The notes under the pieces were generated by a model. It saw nothing but the letters and a program-made list of their open reading frames with translations, was not told the DNA's origin and searched no databases. Both the position numbers and the translations under genes were made by a program. From assembly GCF_004353505.1 (NCBI RefSeq), contig NZ_SMNQ01000015.1, positions 62,001-126,000 of the forward strand: a DNA stretch of 64,000 bases. The letters run 5' to 3'. Origin of the DNA: Streptomyces sp. WAC05374. GTDB lineage: Bacteria; Actinomycetota; Actinomycetes; Streptomycetales; Streptomycetaceae. This document shows positions 17,236 through 24,558 of this stretch, piece after piece. Within the stretch, counting starts at the first letter, position 1; each line of letters begins with the position of its first letter.

Positions 17236-17373
17236 AAGCCCTCCTATGGGCCAAAGGGTTGCCCTGCTCCAGAACCTGCCAAACAAGTCTGAAAACTACA
17301 AAAGCCCGCGGGTCACATGCTCCGCAGGCTCTGTACTGCAAGGGAAACCAAACTGCAACTTGCGGCGAGCCTA
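17236..17373 (-). promoter_or_regulatory. Putative promoter and long leader of the cold-shock gene
   Basis: On the minus strand a TAGGCT -10-like hexamer (17368-17373) lies upstream of the ATG, implying a leader of roughly 125 nt. The leader is relatively AT-rich, consistent with a structured cold-shock 5' UTR. No clear -35 was found. The remaining 17374-17496 must also hold the mqnA promoter. Confidence 0.4.
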
Positions 17374-17496
17374 GCACGCGGTCTGTGTGCATGGGTAGAG
17401 GGAAAGATCACGTCACCCGGATGTTTGACGGAGTTCATCCGCGCTGACGGCCCACCCGGCCGGGCCGGGCGTACCGGACGGGTCTAGCCTCGCGTT

Positions 17497-18378
17497 GTGG
17501 ACAATTCAACCGACGACCACCACCCGCTGCGGAGCCGGCCCCGCGTCGGACACATCCAGTTCCTGAACTGCCTGCCCCTGTACTGGGGCCTGGCCCGCAC
17601 CGGAACCCTCCTCGATCTCGAGCTCACGAAGGACACCCCGGAGAAGCTCAGCGATCAGCTCGTCCGCGGCGACCTCGACATCGCGCCGATCACGCTCGTC
17701 GAGTTCCTGCGCGCCGCCGACCGGCTCGTCGCCTTCCCCGACCTGGCGGTCGGCTGCGACGGGCCCGTGATGTCCTGCGTGATCGTCTCCCAGCGGCCGC
17801 TGGAGGAGCTGGACGGGGCGCGCGTCGCGCTCGGCTCCACCTCGCGCACCTCCGTGCGCCTGGCGCAGCTCCTGCTCGCCGAGCGGTACGGGGTGGCCCC
17901 CGCCTACTACACCTGCCCGCCCGACCTCGGCGTGATGATGCAGGAGGCGGAGGCGGCGGTGCTGATCGGTGACGCCGCGCTGCGCGCCTCCCTGCACGAC
18001 GCCCCGCGACTGGGGCTCCAGGTCCACGACCTGGGGCAGATGTGGAAGGAGTGGACGGGCCTGCCGTTCGTCTTCGCGGTGTGGGCGGTCCGCAAGGAGT
18101 ACCTGGCGCGCGAGCCGCGCGTGGTGCGCCAGGTCCACGAGGCGTTCCTGGCCTCCCGTGACGTGTCGCTGGAGGAGGTCGCGAAGGTCGCCGAGCAGGC
18201 CGCGCGCTGGGAGGCGTTCGACGCGGTGGTCCTGGAGAAGTACTTCACGACGCTGGACTTCCGCTTCGCCGCCGAGCAGCTCGCCGGGGTGCGGGAATTC
18301 GCCCGCCGGACCGGTCCCACGACCGGCTTCCCGGCGGACGTGGAGGTCGAACTGCTGTCCGTGGACGCCCGGGCCTAG
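17497..18378 (+). CDS. mqnA: Chorismate dehydratase MqnA (futalosine menaquinone pathway)
   Basis: A 293-residue cytosolic enzyme that dehydrates chorismate to 3-enolpyruvylbenzoate, the first committed step of the futalosine route to menaquinone. It has a periplasmic-binding-protein-like two-lobe fold. Family marks are GHIQFLNCLPLYWGL at the N-terminus, DIAPITLVEFLRAADRL, the TSRTSVRLAQLLL segment and the VLIGDAAL loop. The length fits MqnA. The GTG start gives a short charged N-terminus before RVGHIQFLN. It is transcribed alone, upstream of and convergent with a lipoprotein esterase, with the stop codons sharing CTAG. mqnC and menG lie about 3-5 kb further on. Confidence 0.93.
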   Translation: MDNSTDDHHPLRSRPRVGHIQFLNCLPLYWGLARTGTLLDLELTKDTPEKLSDQLVRGDLDIAPITLVEFLRAADRLVAFPDLAVGCDGPVMSCVIVSQRPLEELDGARVALGSTSRTSVRLAQLLLAERYGVAPAYYTCPPDLGVMMQEAEAAVLIGDAALRASLHDAPRLGLQVHDLGQMWKEWTGLPFVFAVWAVRKEYLAREPRVVRQVHEAFLASRDVSLEEVAKVAEQAARWEAFDAVVLEKYFTTLDFRFAAEQLAGVREFARRTGPTTGFPADVEVELLSVDARA

Positions 18379-19394
18379 GAGCGGGGGACGGGGGCCTGCA
18401 TGTGCTCACTGATCCACTGGATCGAGCCGTCCCCCATGCCCTTCACATAGGTCCTGGCGTTGTGCCCGCCGTCCTGGATCACCTGGAGGCGGGTCCTGAC
18501 CGGTCCCTTGGTGTACGTGTCGACGAAGGACTTCACGTTGGCGAGGCCGGATTCCCGGCTGCCGACCTGGAACGCCAGATACACCCGGCGGTCCTCGGAG
18601 TCCGGCCCGGCGCCGAGCAGTCGTGCGAGCCGCTCGGGGTCGTTCTCCCGCCTTTCCTTCTCGTGCCCGGCCCACAGCGGCGAATCCGGAACGGTGTCCG
18701 GGCCGGAGGCGATGACGGCCTTGAACGCCTCCGGGTGCTTCAGCACGGACTTCAGGCCGACGAATCCGCCGGACGACGAGCCCATGAACGCCCAGCCGTC
18801 CCGCGAGGCGAACGTACGGAAATTCGCGCGGACGAAATCCGGAACGTCCTGTGTCATCCAGGTGCCCATTCTCGGCTGCCCCGGGATGTCGCTGCCGTCG
18901 TAGTAGTGCTCGCCGTCGGGATTGAGGACCGGCATCACCACGATGAAGGGCAGGCTCTTGCCCTCTTTCGACCACTCGCTGATGCTGCTCTGCAACTTGA
19001 GGTCGGTGCCCATCCAGTAATTCTTCGGATAACCGTTGCCGCCGGGCAGGGCGATCAGCACCGGGAAGCCGCTGCCGGCGTACGCGGGGTCGAAGTACTG
19101 CGGGGGCGCCCAGACCCAGACCTTGCCCGTGAACCCGGACTTGGCGCCGTGCAGGGTCGTCACGCCGATGCTGGTGCCGTCGGGCAGCGTGTTGGCGGTG
19201 GTGAACCGCGCCTTGGGGCCGGTCGGCAGCACGGTCTTCGGGACGGCCTTGCCCTTCGCGTCCGCCCGGGGCGCGGGCGCCGGCGCGCTCGGGCCGTCGA
19301 AGGAGACCGGAGCGCCCTCACCGGAGCAGCCGGTGAGCAGGGCGAGGCAGCCGAGGGCGACGACGGCCGCGAGCGCCTGGGCGGGACGGGACAT
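18375..19394 (-). CDS. Lipoprotein esterase/alpha-beta hydrolase (esterase D-like)
   Basis: A 339-residue exported lipoprotein. The leader ends in a lipobox L20-T21-G22-C23, so C23 would be lipidated and anchored to the outer face of the membrane. A Pro/Ala-rich linker (about 30-45) precedes an esterase domain of the PF00756 type (esterase D/mycolyltransferase-like). The nucleophile elbow is GSSSGGFVG, the oxyanion region LIALPGGNGYPKNYW, and the histidine lies in QDGGHNARTY. Candidate substrates are short-chain or cell-surface esters. The ATG at 19394 gives the lipoprotein signal directly. It is divergent from the kinase. Confidence 0.83.
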   Translation of the reverse strand: MSRPAQALAAVVALGCLALLTGCSGEGAPVSFDGPSAPAPAPRADAKGKAVPKTVLPTGPKARFTTANTLPDGTSIGVTTLHGAKSGFTGKVWVWAPPQYFDPAYAGSGFPVLIALPGGNGYPKNYWMGTDLKLQSSISEWSKEGKSLPFIVVMPVLNPDGEHYYDGSDIPGQPRMGTWMTQDVPDFVRANFRTFASRDGWAFMGSSSGGFVGLKSVLKHPEAFKAVIASGPDTVPDSPLWAGHEKERRENDPERLARLLGAGPDSEDRRVYLAFQVGSRESGLANVKSFVDTYTKGPVRTRLQVIQDGGHNARTYVKGMGDGSIQWISEHMQAPVPRS

Positions 19395-19509
19395 GGAGCA
19401 CTCCGGGTCGTTCGGGGCAGATACGGCCAGGTAGATGTCCGCGCGCGCCGACGGGTTCCGTACGGGCCCGTCTAACCTGCTGTACGCGACGACTACAGGG
19501 GGAAGGCGC

Positions 19510-20793
19510 ATGCAGCCGCTGGAAGTTGGCGACCCGGCAGCCATCGGTCCCTACCGGCTGCTCGGCAGGCTCGGGGCGGGCGGCATGGGCCGGGTCTACC
19601 TCGCCCGCAGCGAGGGCGGGCGGACCGTGGCGGTGAAGGTCGTGCACCCGCACTTCGCGCTGGACGACGAGTTCCGGGCGCGGTTCCGGCGGGAGGTGGA
19701 GCTGGCGCGGCGGGTCGGCGGCCACTGGACCGCGCCGGTGCTCGACGCGGACCCTCGGGCGCCGGTCCCGTGGGTCGCCACCGGGTACGTCGCCGGACCC
19801 CCGCTGTCCCGGGCGGTCGCCGAGCACGGGCCGCTGCCGGAGCACGCCGTACGGGCGCTGGGCGCCGGGCTCGCCGAGGCCCTGGCGGAGGTCCACGCGC
19901 TCGGGCTGGTCCACCGGGACGTCAAGCCCTCGAACGTCCTGCTGGCGCTGGACGGGCCGTGCCTCATCGACTTCGGGATCGCCCGTGCCACGGACGGCAC
20001 CGCCTCGCTGACGTCCACCGGCGTCTCGGTCGGCTCGCCCGGTTACATGGCGCCCGAGCAGATCCTCGGCAAGGGCGTGACCGGTGCCGCGGACGTCTTC
20101 TCGCTGGGCGCCGTCCTCGCGTACGCGGCGACCGGCGCGGCCCCCTTCCCGGGCGACTCGTCGGCCGCCCTGCTGTACAAGGTGGTCCACGAGGAGCCGG
20201 AACTGGGCGGTGCCCTCGCCGGGGAGCAGCGGGACCTGGTGGCCGCGTGCCTGGCCAAGGACCCGGCCGCCCGCCCCGCGCCCGGTGAGCTGGCCGCGCG
20301 GCTGGCCCCGGGCGGGGCGGCCGCCCTGGTGGCGGGCGGCTGGTTGCCGGCCCCGCTGGTGGAGCGCGTCAGCCGCGACGCGGTACGGCTGCTGCACCTG
20401 GAGCCGGCGGCGGGCCCGGCGGGTTCCGGACCGGTGCCGTTCAGCAGCCCGGCGGTGGGCGTCTTCGGCCCGCCGGTCGAGCCCGTACCGACCGTGGACG
20501 CGGTGCGCCCGGCGCGCACGCCCGTGTCGCTGTCGGTCAGCACCACCTCCGAACCGGCGGGGGGCCGCGGTCGTCGCCTGAGCTGCACGGTCGCCCTGGC
20601 CGTGGCCGGCGCCCTGGCGGCGGTTCCCTCCTCGGGCTGTTCGACCGGGGCGACGACCACCGGGACGCGGCCCGGCCCCCGGCGTCGGACGCCCCGGGCG
20701 CCGGCACCGCGCGGCCGTCGGTGCCCAAGGCGTTCCTCGGTACCTGGAAGGGGCCGACCCAGGAGGCGAACGGGCTGCCGCACGGTGAGCTGA
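19510..20793 (+). CDS. Ser/Thr protein kinase (PknB-type), C-terminal part out of frame
   Basis: A membrane-associated Hanks-type kinase. The kinase domain covers residues about 14-280: glycine loop LGAGGMGRVYLA, Lys43 in VAVKVV, catalytic HRDVKPSN with D137, DFG at 154-156, and the activation segment ending APEQ. A Pro/Ala linker follows, then a hydrophobic segment (about residues 355-375) that should be the single transmembrane helix. At that point the reading frame goes wrong: the sequence turns Arg/Pro-rich and ends at 20793, while the expected extracytoplasmic domain continues in another frame (20622-21086). ATG at 19510 follows GGGGGAAGG. The kinase domain itself looks intact, so activity may persist. 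Confidence 0.85.
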   Translation: MQPLEVGDPAAIGPYRLLGRLGAGGMGRVYLARSEGGRTVAVKVVHPHFALDDEFRARFRREVELARRVGGHWTAPVLDADPRAPVPWVATGYVAGPPLSRAVAEHGPLPEHAVRALGAGLAEALAEVHALGLVHRDVKPSNVLLALDGPCLIDFGIARATDGTASLTSTGVSVGSPGYMAPEQILGKGVTGAADVFSLGAVLAYAATGAAPFPGDSSAALLYKVVHEEPELGGALAGEQRDLVAACLAKDPAARPAPGELAARLAPGGAAALVAGGWLPAPLVERVSRDAVRLLHLEPAAGPAGSGPVPFSSPAVGVFGPPVEPVPTVDAVRPARTPVSLSVSTTSEPAGGRGRRLSCTVALAVAGALAAVPSSGCSTGATTTGTRPGPRRRTPRAPAPRGRRCPRRSSVPGRGRPRRRTGCRTVS

Positions 20794-21086
20794 CCGCCGT
20801 CTTCAGCGCGGGTGCCACAAGTCAGGACGTGGTGCGGATGACCACGACCCTCACCGTTCTCGGGGCGAGCGTCGAATGCCACAGCATCGGCAGGCTGACC
20901 TCGGCCGAGCCGGGCCGGCTGCGCGTCACCGACCGCACCGACCCCGCGAAGCCCGGGTCCCCTGGCATGTGCACGGGCACCTCCGCCGCCCTGACGTTCA
21001 CGCTCGAGCCGGACGGCACTCTGGCCTACCGGTCCGACGAGGCCGCGGCGGGCCGCCCGCACGGAACGCTGCGCAAGTCCGGCTGA
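20622..21086 (+). pseudogene. Frameshifted extracytoplasmic domain of the kinase
   Basis: From about 20622 the kinase sequence resumes in the -1 frame: GSLLGLFDRGDDHRDAA completes the membrane helix and linker, then VPKAFLGTWKGPTQE starts a domain of about 120 residues ending at the TGA 21084-21086. AFLGTWKG followed by alternating strands is typical of the C-terminal sensor domain of Streptomyces kinases. Restoring one G in the GGCGGCGG run near 20617-20624 would join both frames as ALAAGSLLGLF. Explanations: a real single-base deletion, a sequencing error in a G-rich run, or rarely a -1 frameshift during translation. No classical slippery heptamer is present. Confidence 0.65.
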
Positions 21087-21248
21087 CCGGCCGGCGAAGG
21101 AGTACCGCACCCCGGTCAGCCGCTCCGACACCTCCCACAGCCGGCGCCCGGTGGCGGCGTCGGCCGCCGCGGTGGCGAGCGGGACGCGCGTGGGCCGGCC
21201 GCGCAGCTCGCCGGGGCCGCCCGGGCCGATGAACCCGCCGCCCTCCAC
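21087..21248 (-). pseudogene. Remnant of a short-chain dehydrogenase C-terminus
   Basis: The minus strand encodes EGGGFIGPGGPGELRGRP... and RRLWEVSERLTGVRY, the C-terminal signature of protochlorophyllide-reductase-like SDR oxidoreductases. Nothing resembling the Rossmann fold or the YxxxK site lies upstream, because the preceding sequence is the mqnC promoter region. The fragment is therefore what remains of an oxidoreductase gene after deletion of its first five-sixths or so. The frame stays open into the kinase antisense strand, which is meaningless. The rest of the 280-bp interval up to mqnC carries a TAGGCT -10-like hexamer near 21313. Confidence 0.5.
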
Positions 21249-21366
21249 GCCGTCCGCCCGGGGCCCGCACGGGGCGCGGAGGGTGCGCCGGAGGGCGGCT
21301 GACGTGCTGGCGTAGGCTGGTTCGGTCCGCGCAGAACCCCTGCAAACCGCCGAAAGGTGTCGCCCG

Positions 21367-22566
21367 GTGACCGAGAAGGCCGACCTTCAGTCCGTCCTCG
21401 ACCGTGCCGCGGAGGGCGGGCGGATCACCCCCGAGGAGGCGCTCGACCTCTACCGGTCGGCCCCGCTGCACGCCCTCGGCGCGGCCGCGGACGCCGTGCG
21501 GCGGCGGCGCTACGCCGGTACGGAGCACATCGCGACGTACATCATCGAGCGCAACATCAACTACACCAACGTGTGCGTCACGGCCTGCAAGTTCTGCGCC
21601 TTCTACGCCCCGCCCAAGGACACCGCCAAGGGCTGGACCCGCGACCTCGACGACATCCTGCGGCGCTGCGCGGAGACCGTGGAACTCGGCGGCACGCAGA
21701 TCATGTTCCAGGGCGGGCACCACCCCGACTACGGCGTCGAGTACTACGAGAAGCACTTCGCCGCCATCAAGCGGGAGTTCCCCCAGCTCGTCATCCACTC
21801 CCTCGGTGCCTCCGAGGTCGAGCACATGGCGCGCATCTCCGGTGTCTCCGTCGAGGAGGCCATCTCCCGCATCCACGCCGCCGGTCTCGACTCCTTCGCC
21901 GGTGCCGGCGCGGAGCTGCTGCCCGAGCGGCCCCGCAAGGCGATCGCGCCGCTCAAGGAGTCCGGCGAGCGGTGGCTGGAGATCATGGAGACCGCGCACC
22001 GGATGGGCGTCGAGTCGACGTCCACCATGCTCATGGGCACGGGCGAGACGAACGCCGAGCGGATCGAGCACATGCGCATGATCCGTGACGTCCAGGACCG
22101 CACCGGAGGCTTCCGCGCCTTCATCCCGTACACGTACCAGCCCGAGAACAACCACCTGAAGGGCCGCACGCAGGCGACCCTCTTCGAGTACCTGCGCATG
22201 ATCGCCATCGCACGGCTCTTCTTCGACAACGTCGCCCACATCCAGGGCTCCTGGCTCACCACGGGCAAGGAGATCGGGCAGCTCACCCTCCACTACGGCG
22301 CGGACGACCTCGGGTCGATCATGCTGGAGGAGAACGTCGTCTCGTCGGCGGGCGCCAGGCACCGCTCCAACCTGCGCGAGATGATCGACATGATCCGCAC
22401 CGCCGACCGCGTACCGGCGCAGCGCACGACGACGTACGAGCACATCGTCGTCCACGACGACCCGGCCAACGACCCGGTCGACGACCGCGTCGCCTCCCAC
22501 ATCTCCTCCACGGCGATCGCGGGCGGCACGGCGCACCCCGAGCTCAAGCTGCTCCCCGCCACCTGA
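21367..22566 (+). CDS. mqnC: Cyclic dehypoxanthinyl futalosine synthase MqnC
   Basis: A 399-residue radical-SAM enzyme that cyclises dehypoxanthinyl futalosine in menaquinone biosynthesis. The 4Fe-4S cluster cysteines are C70, C74 and C77 (CVTACKFCAFY). Other family marks are ERNINYTNVCVTACKFC, GGTQIMFQGGHHPDYGVEYY, the GAGAELLPERPRKAIAP segment and STSTMLMGTGETNAERIEH. Length is normal. The GTG at 21367 is placed by the AAAGGTG ribosome site and the usual MTEKADLQSVLDRA start. It is followed 7 bp later by a degenerate amidohydrolase and then menG, indicating a menaquinone operon. Confidence 0.95.
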   Translation: MTEKADLQSVLDRAAEGGRITPEEALDLYRSAPLHALGAAADAVRRRRYAGTEHIATYIIERNINYTNVCVTACKFCAFYAPPKDTAKGWTRDLDDILRRCAETVELGGTQIMFQGGHHPDYGVEYYEKHFAAIKREFPQLVIHSLGASEVEHMARISGVSVEEAISRIHAAGLDSFAGAGAELLPERPRKAIAPLKESGERWLEIMETAHRMGVESTSTMLMGTGETNAERIEHMRMIRDVQDRTGGFRAFIPYTYQPENNHLKGRTQATLFEYLRMIAIARLFFDNVAHIQGSWLTTGKEIGQLTLHYGADDLGSIMLEENVVSSAGARHRSNLREMIDMIRTADRVPAQRTTTYEHIVVHDDPANDPVDDRVASHISSTAIAGGTAHPELKLLPAT

Positions 22567-22573
22567 GCCGGCC

Positions 22574-23173
22574 GTGCTGACCCTCCACGTCGCCGCGGCA
22601 TCGCCCGGGAGCGCCGTCCTGGTCGACGGGGCGACCATCGCCGCCGTCGGCCCGTACGAGGAACTGGCCGCCGCCCGCCCGGAGGCCCGGGTGCGGCGCT
22701 GGCCCGGCATCCTCACCCCCGGGCTGCTCAACCCCTACGGGCCCGAACTGCTCGAGGGCGCCTACCACCCCGACCCGCGCGAGGCGGACGAACTCGGCAC
22801 CGACCCGATCACCGGTGAGCGGGCCCGCGCCCTCTTCCGCGCCGACCCCGCCCGCCAGGGCGCCAGCGCCCGGCGCGGCGTGCAGCGGATGCTGGCGCAC
22901 GGCACGGTCGCCGTCGCCGGTGAACTGCGCGGCCGGGCCGCCCTGGACGCGGTGCGCCGCGCCGGGCTGGCCGTGGGCCACCGCCCGCCCACCCTGCCCG
23001 GCCCCGCCTCGTTCTCGCCGCGCCCGCTGGTGCTGCTGCCGGGGCTGACCGCCGGCGCACCGGCCAGGTTCGCGGTGTTCGACGTGCCGGACCGTGCCGC
23101 CCTGGTCCGCCTCGGCGCCGGCACCTGCGTGGCCACCGTGCTGGGCGGGCGGCTGGTGCACCGGCGCGCGTAG
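22574..23173 (+). CDS. Imidazolonepropionase-like domain protein, catalytic barrel missing
   Basis: A 199-residue protein with the edges of an amidohydrolase but not its core. The N-terminus (MLTLHVAAASPGSAVLVDG, AAVGPYEEL, RRWPGILTPGLLNPYGP) matches the small beta-domain and first barrel strand, yet where active enzymes have the metal-binding H-x-H this one has N-P-Y. ARRGVQRMLAHGTVAVAGEL and the C-terminus GAPARFAVFDVPD plus GGRLVHRRA match flanking segments. Most of the TIM barrel and all metal ligands are absent. It sits 7 bp after mqnC and 31 bp before menG, so a structural or regulatory role in the futalosine pathway is a reasonable inference. Confidence 0.7.
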   Translation: MLTLHVAAASPGSAVLVDGATIAAVGPYEELAAARPEARVRRWPGILTPGLLNPYGPELLEGAYHPDPREADELGTDPITGERARALFRADPARQGASARRGVQRMLAHGTVAVAGELRGRAALDAVRRAGLAVGHRPPTLPGPASFSPRPLVLLPGLTAGAPARFAVFDVPDRAALVRLGAGTCVATVLGGRLVHRRA

Positions 23174-23204
23174 CCGCTCCGGGGCCGCCTGCCACAATGG
23201 GCCC

Positions 23205-23900
23205 GTGACCCGAGCAACCCTGGACAAGCAGCCGCACGAAGTCGCCTCCATGTTCGACGACGTCGCCGCGAACTACGACCTCACCAATGACGTCCTCTCG
23301 CTCGGCCAGGACCGGCGGTGGCGCAAGGAGGTCGCCAAGGCGGTCGGCGCCCGCCCCGGGGAGAAGGTCCTCGACCTGGCGGCCGGCACGGGCACCTCGT
23401 CGCTGCCGTTCGCGCGGGCCGGGGCGTTCGTCGTGCCGTGCGACTTCTCGCTCGGCATGCTGCGCGAGGGCAAGAAGCGCCACCCGTGGCTGCCGCTGAC
23501 GGCCGGCGACGCGACGAGGCTGCCGTTCCGCGACGGCGTGTTCGACGCGGTGACCATCTCCTTCGGGCTGCGCAACGTCCAGGACACGGACGCCGCGCTG
23601 CGCGAGCTGCACCGGGTGACCAAGCCCGGCGGGCGCGTGGTGATCTGCGAGTTCTCGCACCCGACGTGGGCGCCGTTCCGGACGGTGTACGAGGAGTACC
23701 TGATGCGCGCGCTGCCGCCGGTCGCCCGCGCCGTGTCGTCCAACCCCGACGCGTACGTCTACCTCGCCGAGTCCATCCAGAGCTGGCCCGACCAGCCCGC
23801 GCTGGCCGGGCTGCTCGGCAGGGCCGGCTGGTCGAAGGTGGCGTGGCGGAACCTGACCGGCGGGATCGTGGCCCTGCACCGGGGCACGAAGGCCCCCTAG
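23205..23900 (+). CDS. menG: Demethylmenaquinone methyltransferase MenG/UbiE
   Basis: A 231-residue SAM-dependent methyltransferase catalysing the last ring step, demethylmenaquinone to menaquinone, at the membrane face. Motif I is LDLAAGTGTSSLPFA; the UbiE-specific segments are FDDVAANYDLTNDVLSLGQD, ISFGLRNVQDTDAAL and CEFSHPTWAPFRTVYEEYLM. The GTG at 23205 gives the normal N-terminus; no strong ribosome site is present, so translation may be leaderless or coupled. The last codons and stop lie inside a 36-bp tandem duplication shared with the convergent GNAT gene. Third gene of the mqnC cluster. Confidence 0.93.
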   Translation: MTRATLDKQPHEVASMFDDVAANYDLTNDVLSLGQDRRWRKEVAKAVGARPGEKVLDLAAGTGTSSLPFARAGAFVVPCDFSLGMLREGKKRHPWLPLTAGDATRLPFRDGVFDAVTISFGLRNVQDTDAALRELHRVTKPGGRVVICEFSHPTWAPFRTVYEEYLMRALPPVARAVSSNPDAYVYLAESIQSWPDQPALAGLLGRAGWSKVAWRNLTGGIVALHRGTKAP

Positions 23901-23947
23901 GACAGCTCCAGGCACCGGGGCACGAAGGCCCCCTAGGACAGCTCCAG
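23876..23947. repeat. Perfect 36-bp tandem duplication at the menG/GNAT junction
   Basis: Bases 23876-23911 and 23912-23947 are identical. The unit starts GCACCGGGGCACGAAGG and contains CCCTAGGAC. The first copy holds the menG stop, the second the GNAT stop on the other strand. Before the duplication the two stops would have shared CTAG, as seen at other convergent pairs in this window. Confidence 0.95.
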
Positions 23948-24460
23948 GCGGAAGCAGTACCCCTCCTGCCCCCGGCTGCCGGGGATGGCGTACGTCTCCG
24001 CCCGCGTCATCCCGAGCCGCCCCGCCACCGCGACCGACCGCGCGTTGCGGGTGTTCACCATGGCGACCACCCGCTCCACCCCCGCCGCCCGCAGCCGCTC
24101 CAGCGTGGTGCGGGCGGCGGCCGTCGCGTACCCCTTGCCCCACGCGGCCCGCGCCAGCCGCCAGCCGATCTCCACCTCGCCCACCGGCCCCCAGGCGTGC
24201 GGCCACGGCTGTGCGCCCGTGAAGCCGATGACCTCGCCGTCCTCGTCCAGCAGCGTCCACAGGCAGAAGCCCAGCTCGGCGTCGTGCCGGCGCTGGCGGG
24301 CGGTGAACTCGTGGTAGACGGACAGCTCCGCCGGACCGCCCTGGAAGAACTCCATCACCTCCGGGTCGTCGAAGACCCGGTGCCAGGCGTACGCGTCCTC
24401 GTCCGTCGGCACACGCAGGTGGACGACGGGCTGGACGGCGCCGGGAAGCAGCTCGGTCAT
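23933..24460 (-). CDS. GNAT-family N-acetyltransferase (RimJ/RimL-like)
   Basis: A 175-residue acetyltransferase that moves an acetyl group from acetyl-CoA to an amine, possibly a protein N-terminus or small molecule. Strand beta-4 and the pyrophosphate loop appear as VEIGWRLARAAWGKGYATAA (R/Q-x-x-G-x-G/A equivalent), followed by NTRNARSVAVAGRLGMTRAE, the typical RimJ C-terminal motif. ATG at 24460 with GAAGGG upstream is chosen over an earlier frame-consistent ATG. It is convergent with menG; the last seven residues lie in the duplicated 36-bp block. Confidence 0.85.
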   Translation of the reverse strand: MTELLPGAVQPVVHLRVPTDEDAYAWHRVFDDPEVMEFFQGGPAELSVYHEFTARQRRHDAELGFCLWTLLDEDGEVIGFTGAQPWPHAWGPVGEVEIGWRLARAAWGKGYATAAARTTLERLRAAGVERVVAMVNTRNARSVAVAGRLGMTRAETYAIPGSRGQEGYCFRLELS

Positions 24461-24558
24461 CGGGGTGGCCCTTCGGGTCGGTGATCGGTACGTCCCCATA
24501 GACTGCACACGTCCTGTGCCGTCCGGTACGCAGTTTCGAGTATTCGGGAGACCCCGCC

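Noticed and set aside
20617..20640. Programmed -1 ribosomal frameshift in the kinase gene
   Set aside because: No X-XXY-YYZ slippery site and no clear downstream pseudoknot; a lost G in a G-rich run is the simpler explanation.
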